DNA from: Okeania sp. SIO2B3
GTDB taxonomy: Bacteria > Cyanobacteriota > Cyanobacteriia > Cyanobacteriales > Microcoleaceae
Assembly (NCBI RefSeq): GCF_010672525.1
Contig: NZ_JAAHGH010000007.1
Span: forward strand, 172,265 to 236,264
DNA length: 64,000 nucleotides
Direction of reading: 5' to 3'
Position numbers and translations under genes: made by a program. The notes beneath the pieces were generated by a model. It ran no database searches, was not told the origin of the DNA, and saw nothing but the letters and a program-made list of their open reading frames with translations. This document shows, in pieces, positions 38,006 through 47,800 of the stretch (its first letter is position 1; each line of letters starts with the position of its first letter).

Positions 38006-40438
38006 ATGCTAAAAACAGTAACAATTCAAAATAAGACTTTTACTGCTAAAGATAAAAGCTTAGTATTGTGGTTTGATGAAGTTAGTATTAATGACATTCC
38101 TTTAGTAGGAGGTAAAAACGCATCTTTAGGAGAAATGATGCAACAACTTACCCCCAAAAACATCAATATTCCGAATGGTTTTGCTACCACTGCCTACGCC
38201 TATCGTTACTTCATCAAATCTGCTGGTTTAGAAGCAAAACTGCGCTTACTATTTGCCGACCTTGATGTTGAAGATATGAAAAATTTGCAACAACGGGGGA
38301 AAAAAGCGCGAGCATTGATAATGAATACACCCTTTTCAGCAGAACTCGAAAAAGCGATCGCCCTCAGCTACGAAACCCTTTGTTATCTCTACGGTCAAGA
38401 TACAGATGTTGCTGTACGTTCCAGTGCCACTGCTGAAGACTTACCAGATGCCAGTTTTGCCGGACAACAGGAAACTTACCTCCATATTCACGGGGTCAAA
38501 AATGTACTTAAAGCAACTCATAAGTGTTTCGCATCAGTATTCACCGACCGTGCTATCTCCTACCGCACTCTCAAAGGTTTCGACCACTTTGATGTTGCCC
38601 TGTCAGTTGGCATTCAAAAAATGGTGCGTTCCGACCTTGCTACCTCTGGTGTCATGTTTTCTATAGACACCGAAACCGGGTTCAAAAATGCTGCCCTAAT
38701 CACAGCAGCTTATGGTTTAGGGGAAAATGTGGTACAAGGTGCAGTTAACCCCGATGAATATTTAGTATTTAAACCAACTCTTCGGGAAGGTTTCCGTACT
38801 ATTCTCAACAAACGCCTGGGCACTAAAGCTCTGAAAATGGTTTATGATGGCGGTAATTCGATTAAAAATGTACCCGTACCGGAGCGACAGCAGCAACAGT
38901 TTGCTCTAAGTGATGATGAAATTCTGCAACTTGCCCATTGGGCGGTAATTATTGAAGACCATTATTCCCAAGTGCGTGGTAGTTACACGCCGATGGATAT
39001 TGAGTGGGCAAAAGATGGTATAACCAATATTTTATATATAGTTCAGGCGCGACCAGAAACAGTGCAATCTCAAAAAACCGAGGATATGCTGCGTAGTTAT
39101 CAGTTGCAGGAAAAAGGGAAAGTATTGTTGACAGGTCGTGCTGTTGGTCAGGCGATCGGCGAAGGTAAAGTGCGCGTAATTCTGGATACGCATAACATTT
39201 CTGAATTTAAACCAGGGGAGGTGTTAGTCACTAACAAAACTGACCCCGACTGGGAACCCATTATGAAAAAGGCTAGCGCTATAGTTACTAACCAAGGTGG
39301 GCGTACTTGTCATGCTGCAATTATTGCGCGGGAGATGGGTATTCCGGCGATTGTTGGTTGCGAAAATGCTACGAAACTATTGTACAATAGTAAGGAGGTA
39401 ACTGTTGACTGTGCTGAGGGAGAAGTGGGGATAGTTTATGATGGGTTGTTGCCGTTTGAGGTTGTGGAAACAGTATTGGATGATTTGCCAGAAACTCGCA
39501 CTCGCATTTTGATGAATGTGGGCAACCCAGAGGAGGCTTTTCGGTTATCGGCACTTCCGGTTGATGGTGTGGGTTTGGCTAGATTGGAGTTTATAATTGC
39601 TAATCATATTAGGGTGCATCCTTTAGCATTGCTCAATTTTGACGAAGTAGAGGATGAGGCGGAAAAGGCAAAAATTGCTGAGTTGACTATGGGATATGAA
39701 AATAAGGCAGATTTCTTTATCGATCGCCTAGCTTATGGGATGGGAGCGATCGCTGCTGCTTTTTATCCGAAACCTGTGATTGTACGGATGAGCGATTTTA
39801 AGAGTAATGAATATGCTAATTTATTGGGAGGGAAACAGTTTGAACCTGATGAGGAAAACCCAATGATTGGTTGGCGGGGTGCGTCTCGTTATTATCATCC
39901 TAAATATCGGGATGCTTTTGGTTTGGAGTGTTTGGCGCTGAAGCGAGTGCGGGATAAAATGGGATTGGCAAATGTAATTCCGATGATTCCGTTTTGTCGT
40001 ACACCCCAAGAAGGAATGAAGGTTTTAGGGGAGATGGCTAAGTATGGTTTGGAGAGGGGTGAGAATGGTTTGCAGGTTTATGTGATGTGTGAGTTACCGA
40101 GTAATGTGATTTTAATAGAACAGTTTGCTCAAGTGTTTGATGGATTTTCTATTGGGTCGAATGATTTGACTCAGTTGGTGTTGGGTTTAGACCGAGATTC
40201 GGCATTGGTAGCAGATATTTTTGACGAACGCCATGATGCTGTGAGGCGAATGATTAAGATTGCGATTACTATTGCTCATGAGTGTGGGAATAAGATTGGT
40301 ATTTGTGGTCAGGCGCCGAGTGATTATCCTGAGTTTGCGAAGTTGTTGGTAGGGTTGGGGATTGATTCTATTAGTTTGAATCCTGATTCTGTGTTGGAGA
40401 CTCGGGTTGAGGTGGCGAAGTTGGAGGGATTTTCTTGA
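38006..40438 (+). CDS. ppsA: phosphoenolpyruvate synthase
   Basis: PpsA makes PEP from pyruvate and ATP through a phosphohistidine. The N-terminal ATP-grasp part has VGGKNASLGEMMQQL and VRSSATAEDLPDASFAGQQE. The swivelling domain has the catalytic histidine in NQGGRTCHAAIIAREMGIPA. The C-terminal PEP-binding barrel has NPMIGWRGASRY and FSIGSNDLTQLVLGLDRDS. 810 residues is typical. Start chosen at the ATG following AGGAGAAATT. Monocistronic, with a long leader. Confidence 0.97.
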   Translation: MLKTVTIQNKTFTAKDKSLVLWFDEVSINDIPLVGGKNASLGEMMQQLTPKNINIPNGFATTAYAYRYFIKSAGLEAKLRLLFADLDVEDMKNLQQRGKKARALIMNTPFSAELEKAIALSYETLCYLYGQDTDVAVRSSATAEDLPDASFAGQQETYLHIHGVKNVLKATHKCFASVFTDRAISYRTLKGFDHFDVALSVGIQKMVRSDLATSGVMFSIDTETGFKNAALITAAYGLGENVVQGAVNPDEYLVFKPTLREGFRTILNKRLGTKALKMVYDGGNSIKNVPVPERQQQQFALSDDEILQLAHWAVIIEDHYSQVRGSYTPMDIEWAKDGITNILYIVQARPETVQSQKTEDMLRSYQLQEKGKVLLTGRAVGQAIGEGKVRVILDTHNISEFKPGEVLVTNKTDPDWEPIMKKASAIVTNQGGRTCHAAIIAREMGIPAIVGCENATKLLYNSKEVTVDCAEGEVGIVYDGLLPFEVVETVLDDLPETRTRILMNVGNPEEAFRLSALPVDGVGLARLEFIIANHIRVHPLALLNFDEVEDEAEKAKIAELTMGYENKADFFIDRLAYGMGAIAAAFYPKPVIVRMSDFKSNEYANLLGGKQFEPDEENPMIGWRGASRYYHPKYRDAFGLECLALKRVRDKMGLANVIPMIPFCRTPQEGMKVLGEMAKYGLERGENGLQVYVMCELPSNVILIEQFAQVFDGFSIGSNDLTQLVLGLDRDSALVADIFDERHDAVRRMIKIAITIAHECGNKIGICGQAPSDYPEFAKLLVGLGIDSISLNPDSVLETRVEVAKLEGFS

Positions 40439-40822
40439 ATTTAGAATTTAGAATTTAGAATTTAGAATTACCTCTTCTTATAAATAATAGGATTGGTTAA
40501 AAGGATTTTTTTCTTCTCTTGGTCGAGAAGTCAGAAGTGAAAGTTGATAGACTGAAAGTAATGGATATACAATAATTTCAGCTTATTCTTTCACATCGTC
40601 AGTTGCCAACTATTTGTGACATCTTTAAAGTGAATTGGTATTAAGTAGGGAATAGTCAATAGTTAGGGGTTTGGTAGCTAAACCCCTACAGTATTTTTTA
40701 TGTTGCACAATAACAAATGATTAAGATAACTGAGGAAATTGGCTTTGCTTTAAATCATAGATGAGAAAGGGCAATCAATTTAGAATAACGCAGAGTTTTA
40801 GGGATGTAGCCTAACTCTATGG
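40439..40822. repeat. spacer with a family B fragment
   Basis: Begins with GAATTTA repeats (TTTAGAATTTAGAATTTAGA), then ACCTCTTCTTATAAATAATA, GGATTGGTTAAAAGGA and TCTCTTGGTCGAG, which is the internal part of family B. No gene seen. Confidence 0.55.
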
Positions 40823-41365
40823 CTACTCAGGTAAATTTTCAATATCTATTACAAAAATCCCTAAAATATTCTTTTCATTTAACTGATTGTTTTGATGTCC
40901 TAAATCTTTTCGCATTGCTAATAGCATAGAGCTGAAAAGCTTAATGGGATTATCTGAAGAGTTTTCTGTATCACTTCTTGAGATTTGTTTCAATTTTATA
41001 TACAGATTTAAAACATCATCGGATGCCCATAAAATTAAATCTGGTGTCATATCATAAATTTCTTTAGCTAATTCTTCTGGTGTTTTTTCATTTCCGTTCA
41101 TTTTTTTAGCAAAGATACTATCAAAGAAAAAATTAATAACTTTGTCATATACTTCAACCTTTTTAGGTATTTGTTCATTACGAATTTGAATGTTAAGATT
41201 ACTTGTAACTGTAATCAATGCTCCTAATGCAGCAACTAAAATAGCTATAAATGGCCAAGGTGCTTTGCTGATTTCAGAAAATAAGAACCAAGCTATTACA
41301 CCTAAAATTGCAAGGCCAACTATTCCTATGCCAATGCTCTGCCAATTAGTACTGTTGCTTTTCAT
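40823..41365 (-). CDS. small two-span membrane protein of unknown function
   Basis: 180 residues. Two hydrophobic segments near the N-terminus, GIGIVGLAILGVIAWFLF and WPFIAILVAALGALITVTS, form a hairpin, followed by a soluble helical domain (EVYDKVINFFFDSIFAKKMN, LAKEIYDMTPDLILWASDDV, LFSSMLLAMRKDLGHQNNQL). The soluble domain resembles that of small membrane proteins found in defence or mobile regions, but I do not recognise the family. Stands alone. Confidence 0.7.
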   Translation of the reverse strand: MKSNSTNWQSIGIGIVGLAILGVIAWFLFSEISKAPWPFIAILVAALGALITVTSNLNIQIRNEQIPKKVEVYDKVINFFFDSIFAKKMNGNEKTPEELAKEIYDMTPDLILWASDDVLNLYIKLKQISRSDTENSSDNPIKLFSSMLLAMRKDLGHQNNQLNEKNILGIFVIDIENLPE

Positions 41366-41470
41366 GGTTGTTTTCCCTAATAATCTTCCTCAAGCTAAAT
41401 ATTTACAAAAAATACATCATACTACATTAAGATAATTTTGATCTTCATTAATTTTTCACTTGTCAATTTT

Positions 41471-41848
41471 TCATAGCTTTAAAATATCCTCTGATTTATT
41501 GACAGTAAGTTCCATTATTTCCAACCATTGAGAACCAATTAAAAATTCAGGTATTTCTTCACCAACATGAACTGGTATTGTCATTTGTTCTCCATCAATA
41601 ATTATTAAACCTTGATGGATATTAAAGAATTCATTCCCTCTAGCAGTCTGCATTTCTATGTCAGGTGCAACTAAAGGCCACTGCAAAGCTTCTAAATCTT
41701 GAGAATTAATGGCTAACCATCCTGTGGTAAAACCAGTATCTAACAGAGCGTCTACTAAAAATTTCTCTCCAGTGACAGTAACTAATTCTATTTCAAAAAA
41801 TAATTCGCCGTTATCTCCAAATTTACCTAACATTATATTCTGCCACAA
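41471..41848 (-). CDS. retropepsin-like aspartic protease domain protein
   Basis: 125 residues with an aspartyl-protease-like motif VDALLDTGFTTGWLAI (DTG) and a glycine-containing flap-like region, then VGEEIPEFLIGSQWLEIMEL resembling the ILG strand of clan AA proteases. A single-domain enzyme of this kind would need to dimerise. It overlaps the end of the upstream gene by 16 bases, so translation is probably coupled. Proteolytic activity is not proved by the motif alone. Confidence 0.72.
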   Translation of the reverse strand: MWQNIMLGKFGDNGELFFEIELVTVTGEKFLVDALLDTGFTTGWLAINSQDLEALQWPLVAPDIEMQTARGNEFFNIHQGLIIIDGEQMTIPVHVGEEIPEFLIGSQWLEIMELTVNKSEDILKL

Positions 41849-42174
41849 GCTCCTGTTTCATTAAGTCGATAAATAGCGACTTTGACTGTACCATCTGGGT
41901 AACAGCTGCGAACTTTTTGAATTAAGTTTTCTAAGGATGAGTCGATCATATATTCTTGAGTGTCTGGATCGACTGCTATAAAATGGTTGTAATATTTGTC
42001 AATTAATTGAGGGCGAAGTTTTTCAAAGACTGGTCGGCAGCGGGCGCTAAATTCTACTTTGATAGCTTTGCGTCTTGCTATTTCTTCAGCAGGTAATGTC
42101 TTTCCAGGCAATAGTCTTGTCCGAAATTTTTGAGTTCTTTTTGGTAAAGCGATCGCTTCTTTTTCTCTGTCCAT
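41833..42174 (-). CDS. small protein paired with an aspartic protease-like gene
   Basis: 113 residues from the ATG at 42174 (MDREKEAIALPKRTQKFRTR), which has AGGA about ten bases upstream; an ATG 45 bases earlier lacks one. The sequence is basic at the start and contains KAIKVEFSARCRPVFEKLRP, LIDKYYNHFIAVDPDTQEYM and IDSSLENLIQKVRSCYPDGT. It overlaps the aspartic protease-like gene by 16 bases. The arrangement recalls small two-gene units common in cyanobacteria, possibly toxin-antitoxin-like; function unknown. Confidence 0.7.
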   Translation of the reverse strand: MDREKEAIALPKRTQKFRTRLLPGKTLPAEEIARRKAIKVEFSARCRPVFEKLRPQLIDKYYNHFIAVDPDTQEYMIDSSLENLIQKVRSCYPDGTVKVAIYRLNETGACGRI

Positions 42175-42304
42175 AATTAATGATTCCTGGGTTGTATGTG
42201 TCAACTTATTTAATATCAATTATACTACTGTCTACTTAAAATTGACAAAAAAGATAAATGTTGGGTTTCGCTGTCGCTCTACCCAACCTACAGAAAATTG
42301 TTAG

Positions 42305-43408
42305 TTACTTAGAATGTCTTTCTAATGCTAACTGAATTAAACAGTCTACTAACTCAGAAAAAGGAATGCCACTAGCTTTCCAGAGCATAGGATACATACT
42401 TGTCGCAGTAAAACCAGGCATCGTATTAATTTCATTAATAAAAATTTCCCCTGTTTTCTCTACATAGAAAAAATCTACTCTAGCTAAACCCGCAGCATCC
42501 ACAGCTAAAAATGCTTGAGTTGCCATTTCTTGAATTTGAGCAGTGATCGCTTCACTGACTCGCGCTGGAATAAATAAGTCCGCTTTTCCTTCTGTATACT
42601 TGGTTTCATAATCATAAAAATCACTCTCAAAAGTAATCTCTCCCACTACAGAAGCTTTCGGCAAATCATTTCCTAACACCGCACATTCTAACTCTCTCGC
42701 TTCTACACCTGCTTCAACAATAATTCGACGGTCATAACTAGCAGCATTATCCAAGGCAGTTTCCAATTCCGAGCGCAACCGCACCTTAGCAATACCCACT
42801 GACGAGCCTAAATTAGCAGGTTTAACAAAACAGGGATATCCTAAAGCTGCCTCAATATCATCACACAATTTGGGAAACACACAAGGATTAGACCAAATCT
42901 GCGATCGTGTCACTGCCTGATATTTTACCTGGGGCAAACCTGCCTGAGCAAAAGCCATTTTCATCGCGATCTTATCCATACCCATTGCTGACCCCAAAAC
43001 TCCAGACCCCACAAATGGAACCTGCATTAACTTCAGTAGACCCTGTATGGTACCATCTTCGCCATTGGGACCGTGAAGCACTGGAAACCACACATCTACT
43101 TGGGCAGCTTGAGGGGGAGTTTGCCAGAGGTAAGACGAGCTTTGAGAAGCAAGAGAAGAAGTGGTTTCAGTCTCGGAACTATCATCTGTAAGCTGAGATG
43201 ATGGTAGGTTGCCAGACTCCAGAACTTGTTGAGAAAAATCAGTTGGTTGCCAACGACCATCTTTTTGGATGTAAATTGGCATCAATTCGTATTTGCCTGT
43301 ATTTTGACCTTGAGTTAAAGCAGTAGCGATCGCTTTTGCCGAATTCAGGGATACTTCATGTTCCCCGGAACAACCACCAAATAATAAACCTACTCGTAAT
43401 TTTGTCAT
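42305..43408 (-). CDS. ddl: D-alanine--D-alanine ligase
   Basis: Ddl joins two D-alanines for peptidoglycan precursors. 367 residues: [20 protein letters not shown] at the start, [38 protein letters not shown] (ATP-grasp lysine and loop), [34 protein letters not shown], and [16 protein letters not shown] with the metal ligands. It contains a Ser/Thr-rich insertion after residue 70 ([19 protein letters not shown]) as in the longer Ddl type. Cytoplasmic, single gene. Confidence 0.96.
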   Translation of the reverse strand: MTKLRVGLLFGGCSGEHEVSLNSAKAIATALTQGQNTGKYELMPIYIQKDGRWQPTDFSQQVLESGNLPSSQLTDDSSETETTSSLASQSSSYLWQTPPQAAQVDVWFPVLHGPNGEDGTIQGLLKLMQVPFVGSGVLGSAMGMDKIAMKMAFAQAGLPQVKYQAVTRSQIWSNPCVFPKLCDDIEAALGYPCFVKPANLGSSVGIAKVRLRSELETALDNAASYDRRIIVEAGVEARELECAVLGNDLPKASVVGEITFESDFYDYETKYTEGKADLFIPARVSEAITAQIQEMATQAFLAVDAAGLARVDFFYVEKTGEIFINEINTMPGFTATSMYPMLWKASGIPFSELVDCLIQLALERHSK

Positions 43409-44332
43409 TATCTAGATTCCTTTAACAGAATTTTATTGCTGATAGATTATCATATTCAGGTTAATCAGTCATTATCAGAAAATTCAGGAAAGTTTATTTC
43501 TAACTTGATTTTTGACTAGACTTATTGCAAAAGTCAAAATAATTTGTTTGACTTCTTTTGTTATCTATTTTTCTTTTCTGTTAACTGTGTCTTGTTCGCT
43601 TTTAATAGTTGGTGCATTTTTTTTATCTTTCCTTTTTTTTAATTTCGTAGATATGGAGGTGAAGTGTTCCACAGGAGAGTAAAAAATTGTTAATTATTGA
43701 ATAAAAATAGTTTATATTTTCTTGGAATTTTATCTTATTTTTACTTTGTTGAAGTTATTTTTTTTAGGTTTAATCATTAGCAAATCATGAAATATAAAAA
43801 TATAAGTTATTATACCAAGGGTAAAAAAATAATGTTATAAATACCGCAAAACTATGCTGCTAAATTATTTTGAATTTATTTGGTTAAAAGAATAGATTTG
43901 ATGTAAGCATTAAGCTATTAGCTGTCAGCTTTCAGCTCTCATTTCTCATCAAGGAGTTTAAATTAATATAGACTTTAAAGCTAGCTTTTGTAGTCATATT
44001 TAATTCTGACTCAGTTATTAAAGATTTTATCTTAAACTAAAAACAATAGGTGTTTGCGTAACATCCCGCAGGGAAGCACTCATAGCTGACGGCTGAATGC
44101 TTACGATTTGATTTCTCTTGACTACTGGCTACTAACTACTAAAAACACCTTGATTATTTGTAGCAAAATTTATAAAAATGGTATTATCTATTAACTAATT
44201 ATCTGACATAAAATCAAGAGGCCATATAGGAAATAAATTATTCAAAATTTAAGATTATATTCATAGCATTCAACAGTCTAGATGTGATATATAAAATTAG
44301 ATAGTCGATAATCATATATTTAGGAGTTAATA
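43409..44332. other. gene-free spacer with a family A MITE
   Basis: AT-rich, no gene. Between ddl and the next gene the only structured item is the MITE at 43913-44104. AGGAG about seven bases before 44333 serves the following gene. Confidence 0.5.
43913..44104. mobile_element. family A MITE (IS66-like ends)
   Basis: Starts GTAAGCATTAAGCTATTAGC and ends GGCTGAATGCTTAC, 192 bp, flanked on both sides by GATTTGAT (perfect 8-bp duplication). Internal GACTTTAAAGCTAGC and CATCCCGCAGGGAAGC are shared with the copy at 32033. Confidence 0.83.
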
Positions 44333-44710
44333 ATGATGAATAACGACGAATTTCAGATATTGACACAGCAACGTAATGCTAAACTTGCTGCAGTTTTGAT
44401 CGAGATAATTGATGGTGAATGGAATCGAGTTAGTAGGCAACTAGATGCTCTTGATACTGATTCTAATGATGTTACTAAAGCAGCAATTTTAGTGGGACAA
44501 TTTCAAATATTAGATAAGTTGAGGTTAGCATTATCTGAAGGCAGTCTAAGTTCTGATTATGAAATAGAAGCTATATGGCGCTCAAAATTAATTCAGCGGG
44601 TTATCGAAGGTTTTAATTTAGACTTAGATACTCACACTCCACCTCGTCAATATAAAAGTATAGCACAACAACTGGCAGAAGCTTGTGGACTAGAAGTAAT
44701 TATAGATTAA
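44333..44710 (+). CDS. conserved-looking small helical protein, unknown function
   Basis: 125 residues; either of two adjacent ATGs may be the start, with AGGAG just upstream. The sequence is helical and acidic (QRNAKLAAVLIEIIDGEWNR, VTKAAILVGQFQILDKLRLA, RSKLIQRVIEGFNLDLDTHT) and ends with a compact QQLAEACGLEVIID. No signal peptide or membrane span. I do not recognise the family. Confidence 0.65.
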   Translation: MMNNDEFQILTQQRNAKLAAVLIEIIDGEWNRVSRQLDALDTDSNDVTKAAILVGQFQILDKLRLALSEGSLSSDYEIEAIWRSKLIQRVIEGFNLDLDTHTPPRQYKSIAQQLAEACGLEVIID

Positions 44711-44766
44711 TTCTACAAATATAGATGTTATAATTTGATTAAGATTAACTAATTATTTGAATCAAG

Positions 44767-44804
44767 TAGCCCGGTGAGTTGTAGAGGTAACAACTTCCGG
44801 GCTA
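44767..44804 (+). terminator. hairpin after the 125-residue gene
   Basis: TAGCCCGGTGAGTTGT pairs with ACAACTTCCGGGCTA across a 7-base loop with one mismatch or bulge. It starts 56 bases after the stop codon and has no clear U-run, so termination is plausible rather than sure. 44816-44905 then holds an inverted family A fragment. Confidence 0.5.
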
Positions 44805-44936
44805 AGTTATAATTTGGCTTAACTAGCTATCAGCTATCAGCCTAAAAATTTGTGCATATAATTAGGTATCTGTTTGCGGAGCATTCCGTCAAGAAACGCT
44901 TTTTTATCGGATTTATTTATAAGAGTAAAAACAATT

Positions 44937-45719
44937 ATGGAAACTAATACTAACAAATTTAATTCAAACATTATTCGACAGTGGGCTAATTTAATAGGAA
45001 TTCTTGCTGCTTTTTTTCTGAATGTTTATGTTAATCTTGCACCTCCTGGTGGCAAAACTATTGGTGAAATTTCTAATACTGTATTTCAGGATGTTTTGAT
45101 TATTCCGGCTAGTTATGCTTTTGCAATTTGGGGATTAATTTATTTAGGTTTAATTAGTTTTGGAATTTATCAAGTATTACCAGCCCAAAGAGAAAATCAA
45201 ATTTTACAGAGATGTGGATATTTTTTAGTAGGTGCAAGTCTGGCACAAATAGTTTGGGTGTTTTTATTTCAATATCAATTATTTACTCTTTCAGTTTTGG
45301 CAATGTTAGGAATTTTAGGCTGTTTAATTTGCCTATATCTAAGTTTAGGAATTAGTTATGAAAGAGTGCCTAAAAAAGATAAATGGTTAGTTCATCATCC
45401 CATCAGTATATATTTTGCTTGGATTAGTGTCGCAACGATTGTGAATATAGCAAGTGCCTTACATTATTTAGGCTGGAATAAGGTGGGGCAAGTTGCCATA
45501 ATTTGGACAATTATTATGTTGATAATTGGAGCAATTATTGCAGCAATTATTAATATACAAAAGCAAGATATAGCTTATCCTCTAGTATTTGTTTGGGCAT
45601 TTATAGCCATTGTAATTCGTCATTTAGATATGCCAATAATTGCAGTTACTGCTGGAATTTTAACTTTAGGATTGGTAGTTTTAGTTTGTGTAAAAATTGC
45701 CTCATTCAGATTAAAATAG
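44937..45719 (+). CDS. TspO/MBR-related tryptophan-rich sensory-like membrane protein
   Basis: 260 residues from the ATG at 44937; an upstream in-frame start would run through repeat DNA. It has about seven hydrophobic segments, with NVYVNLAPPGGKTIGEISN and VLIIPASYAFAIWGLIYLGL near the start matching the PPG and FxxWGLIY-type blocks of the tryptophan-rich sensory protein group. GISYERVPKKDKWLVHHPIS and IYFAWISVATIVNIASALHY are further conserved blocks. It is longer than classical TspO (about 160 residues), so it belongs to the longer related group. Ligand unknown; tetrapyrrole or steroid binding is only known for TspO itself. Confidence 0.75.
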   Translation: METNTNKFNSNIIRQWANLIGILAAFFLNVYVNLAPPGGKTIGEISNTVFQDVLIIPASYAFAIWGLIYLGLISFGIYQVLPAQRENQILQRCGYFLVGASLAQIVWVFLFQYQLFTLSVLAMLGILGCLICLYLSLGISYERVPKKDKWLVHHPISIYFAWISVATIVNIASALHYLGWNKVGQVAIIWTIIMLIIGAIIAAIINIQKQDIAYPLVFVWAFIAIVIRHLDMPIIAVTAGILTLGLVVLVCVKIASFRLK

Positions 45720-46105
45720 AATTAGGTAGTAAGCATTTCCTGACGGAATGCTCCGCAAACAGCAGTTCAGTGGTCAGCTTTGTGTAAAAGGGATGAGCAA
45801 CCTCTGCTAAAATTAAACGACTTGCTCGCGCGTCGGGGATATTTTACCGAATAATTAAGGTTTAAAGCCTCTCATTTATTTAAAGGAGAAACAATAAATT
45901 AATTTCCCCTACCGCATCAATCCTATCCGTTTTCAAGCAAAGATAATTATTAATTATTAATTATTAATTATTAATTATTAATTATTAAGGGACTGCTCTG
46001 CAAACAGATACAATTATCTATGCACTAACTTTTTAAGCTAATAGCTAATAGCTAATAGCTGATAGCTAATAGCTAGTTAAATTAAGTAAAATTTGAAAAA
46101 ATAAT
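45720..46105. repeat. family A fragment with a family B element inside
   Basis: Starts GTAAGCATTTCCTGACGGAA (45729) and continues AGCAGTTCAGTGGTCAGCTT as in the A copy at 34590. A family B element then begins at TTTACCGAATAATTAAGG (about 45842) and ends near 45998 in AATTATTAATT runs. After it come TGCTCTGCAAACAGATAC and CTAATAGCTAATAGCTGATA, A-type sequence without the final GCTTAC. Confidence 0.55.
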
Positions 46106-46792
46106 ATGGCAAGAGGAGAGCAAATATATACTCTTAGAGAGTTTCTAAATATAGATGGTGTTTACGAACATCATGGCATTGACTATGGCGATGGAACAGT
46201 TATTCATTATCGCAAAGGTACAGAAACTATTGAAAGAACTTCTAAAGAATATTTTACTGATAGAAGAAAAGTTTATGTAAAACGTTACCCAGTTCGTTAT
46301 ATTGCTGATACAGTCATTCAAAGAGCAGAAAGTAGATTAGGAGAAAGAAAATATAATATTGTTTTTAATAATTGCGAACATTTTGCTACTTGGTGCATAA
46401 CTGGAGTTAGTCACAGTCAACAGGTAAAAAACTTTATTCCTCTGCTTTATCACATTAATGTTGAGCAAATATCAGAACCAATTAAGCAAGCAATTTTGGG
46501 AGTAAAAACTGACTTAGATACTGCTAAATTAGTCAACAAAGCTTTAGCAGACATAAAAATAGCTTGGGAAAATATTCAACCAGAATATAAACAACTTAAA
46601 CAGGAAATAAATACCTGGCAAAAAGTAGCAGTGGCGGCGATGAAACAAGACCGGGAAGATTTAGCTCGTGCCGCCCTAATGCGTAAGCAAAAACATCAAC
46701 AACGTGCTGATGAATTAGAAGCTAGTTTGCAGAAATTGGCAACCATGACAGAAACACTTTTAAGAAGTCAAGATTTAATTGGTAAAAGTTGA
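46106..46792 (+). CDS. LRAT-domain (NlpC/P60-like permuted papain fold) protein
   Basis: 228 residues. The LRAT-type motif set is present: YEHHGIDYGDGTVIHY (catalytic histidine and strand) and FNNCEHFATWCITG with the NCEHF nucleophile cysteine (about residue 90). In eukaryotic relatives this fold transfers acyl groups; in bacteria the family includes lipases, acyltransferases and amidases. The C-terminal 100 residues are a lysine-rich coiled helix (KQEINTWQKVAVAAMKQDRE, LARAALMRKQKHQQRADELE). No signal peptide or membrane span. Substrate unknown. Repeat-filled spacers of about 0.4 and 1 kb isolate it from its neighbours. Confidence 0.85.
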   Translation: MARGEQIYTLREFLNIDGVYEHHGIDYGDGTVIHYRKGTETIERTSKEYFTDRRKVYVKRYPVRYIADTVIQRAESRLGERKYNIVFNNCEHFATWCITGVSHSQQVKNFIPLLYHINVEQISEPIKQAILGVKTDLDTAKLVNKALADIKIAWENIQPEYKQLKQEINTWQKVAVAAMKQDREDLARAALMRKQKHQQRADELEASLQKLATMTETLLRSQDLIGKS

Positions 46793-47800
46793 TTTTCTTT
46801 AATTAAAACTCCATCATAAGATGTATTAACAATTAATAATTAATAATTAATAATTAATTATTAATTATTACCTTTTCTGTAATAGAAGGATTGGCTAAAA
46901 GGATTTTTTTTCTTCTCTTGGTAGATTGGATATGACGAGGAGACCTGCTCTGATCAGAGCCGCTCTGAAGATCGCCATCCCAGTCTACAGGAAACTCCGC
47001 TTTTTTATCCATGAATGGAGAGGCTTTATACCTTAATTTTTTGCTAATAAATTTGTATGCAACGTCTGTAGGTCGTAGTAAAAATATAAATAATTAACAC
47101 ATTAGGTGGCTAATAATTATCAAAAAGATTATTCCACCTGTGTTGATTACTTAATAATTGAAACTTTACCTAAGAAAAGCATTTTTTTTCATCGTTGGTA
47201 TTATACTTTTTCTTTGTAACGATGCACTTATAGCAGTTTTAATCTCGGTAGACCAAAGTAGGGTTCAATAATTAATAATTAATAATTAATAATTACAGCA
47301 TATTTCGGGTAAATGAGGTACAGGGTAAATGATGAAAATATTGTAGTGCGGGCATCTTGCTCGCTTTGGGGTGTACCTCACGGGCAACGGGAAGCGCTGT
47401 AATAATTATCATCTTTTCTTAAGTGCAATTTCATAAATCAATGGTATTAAAAAGAATGGATTAGACTTTATTTTTAGTCAAATAGACATCATGGTTCATT
47501 AATGGATAATTGATAATAGATAATTGATAATTACCTCTGGTTAAAACCGCTCTTGATTGAATATAAGGAAATATTATTTCTTCTCTTGGTCGATTGGATA
47601 TGGCGAGGAGACCTAGCCATCTCTCGACCACTTTTTTCCCCTTAAAAGGGTCGGCTTCAAGGCGCGAATTATTTAATTATTAATTAGTTAATTATTCGGT
47701 AAAGTTTTTACTTCACTAAAATTATTGATAATATTATTTATTTTATCGTTGGTACAAGCTAATTAAAAAAAAATCATGGGAAGTTCATCTACAGTTATTA
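46793..47800. repeat. spacer holding two family B elements
   Basis: Copy one (about 46829-47045) carries AATTAATAATT runs, AAGGATTGGCTAAAAGGA, TCTCTTGGTAGATTGGATA and ends near CCTTAATTTTTTGCTAA. Copy two (47509-47703) carries CCTCTGGTTAAAACCG, TATTATTTCTTCTCTTGGTC, GGCGAGGAGACC, CCCCTTAAAAGGGTCGGC and ends TTATTCGGTAAA. The copy at 61978-62174 is nearly identical to copy two. No gene seen. Confidence 0.7.

Noticed and set aside
44874-44936. N-terminal extension of the TspO-like protein
   Set aside because: The extra codons are a family A repeat fragment; the ATG at 44937 starts the family-like sequence.
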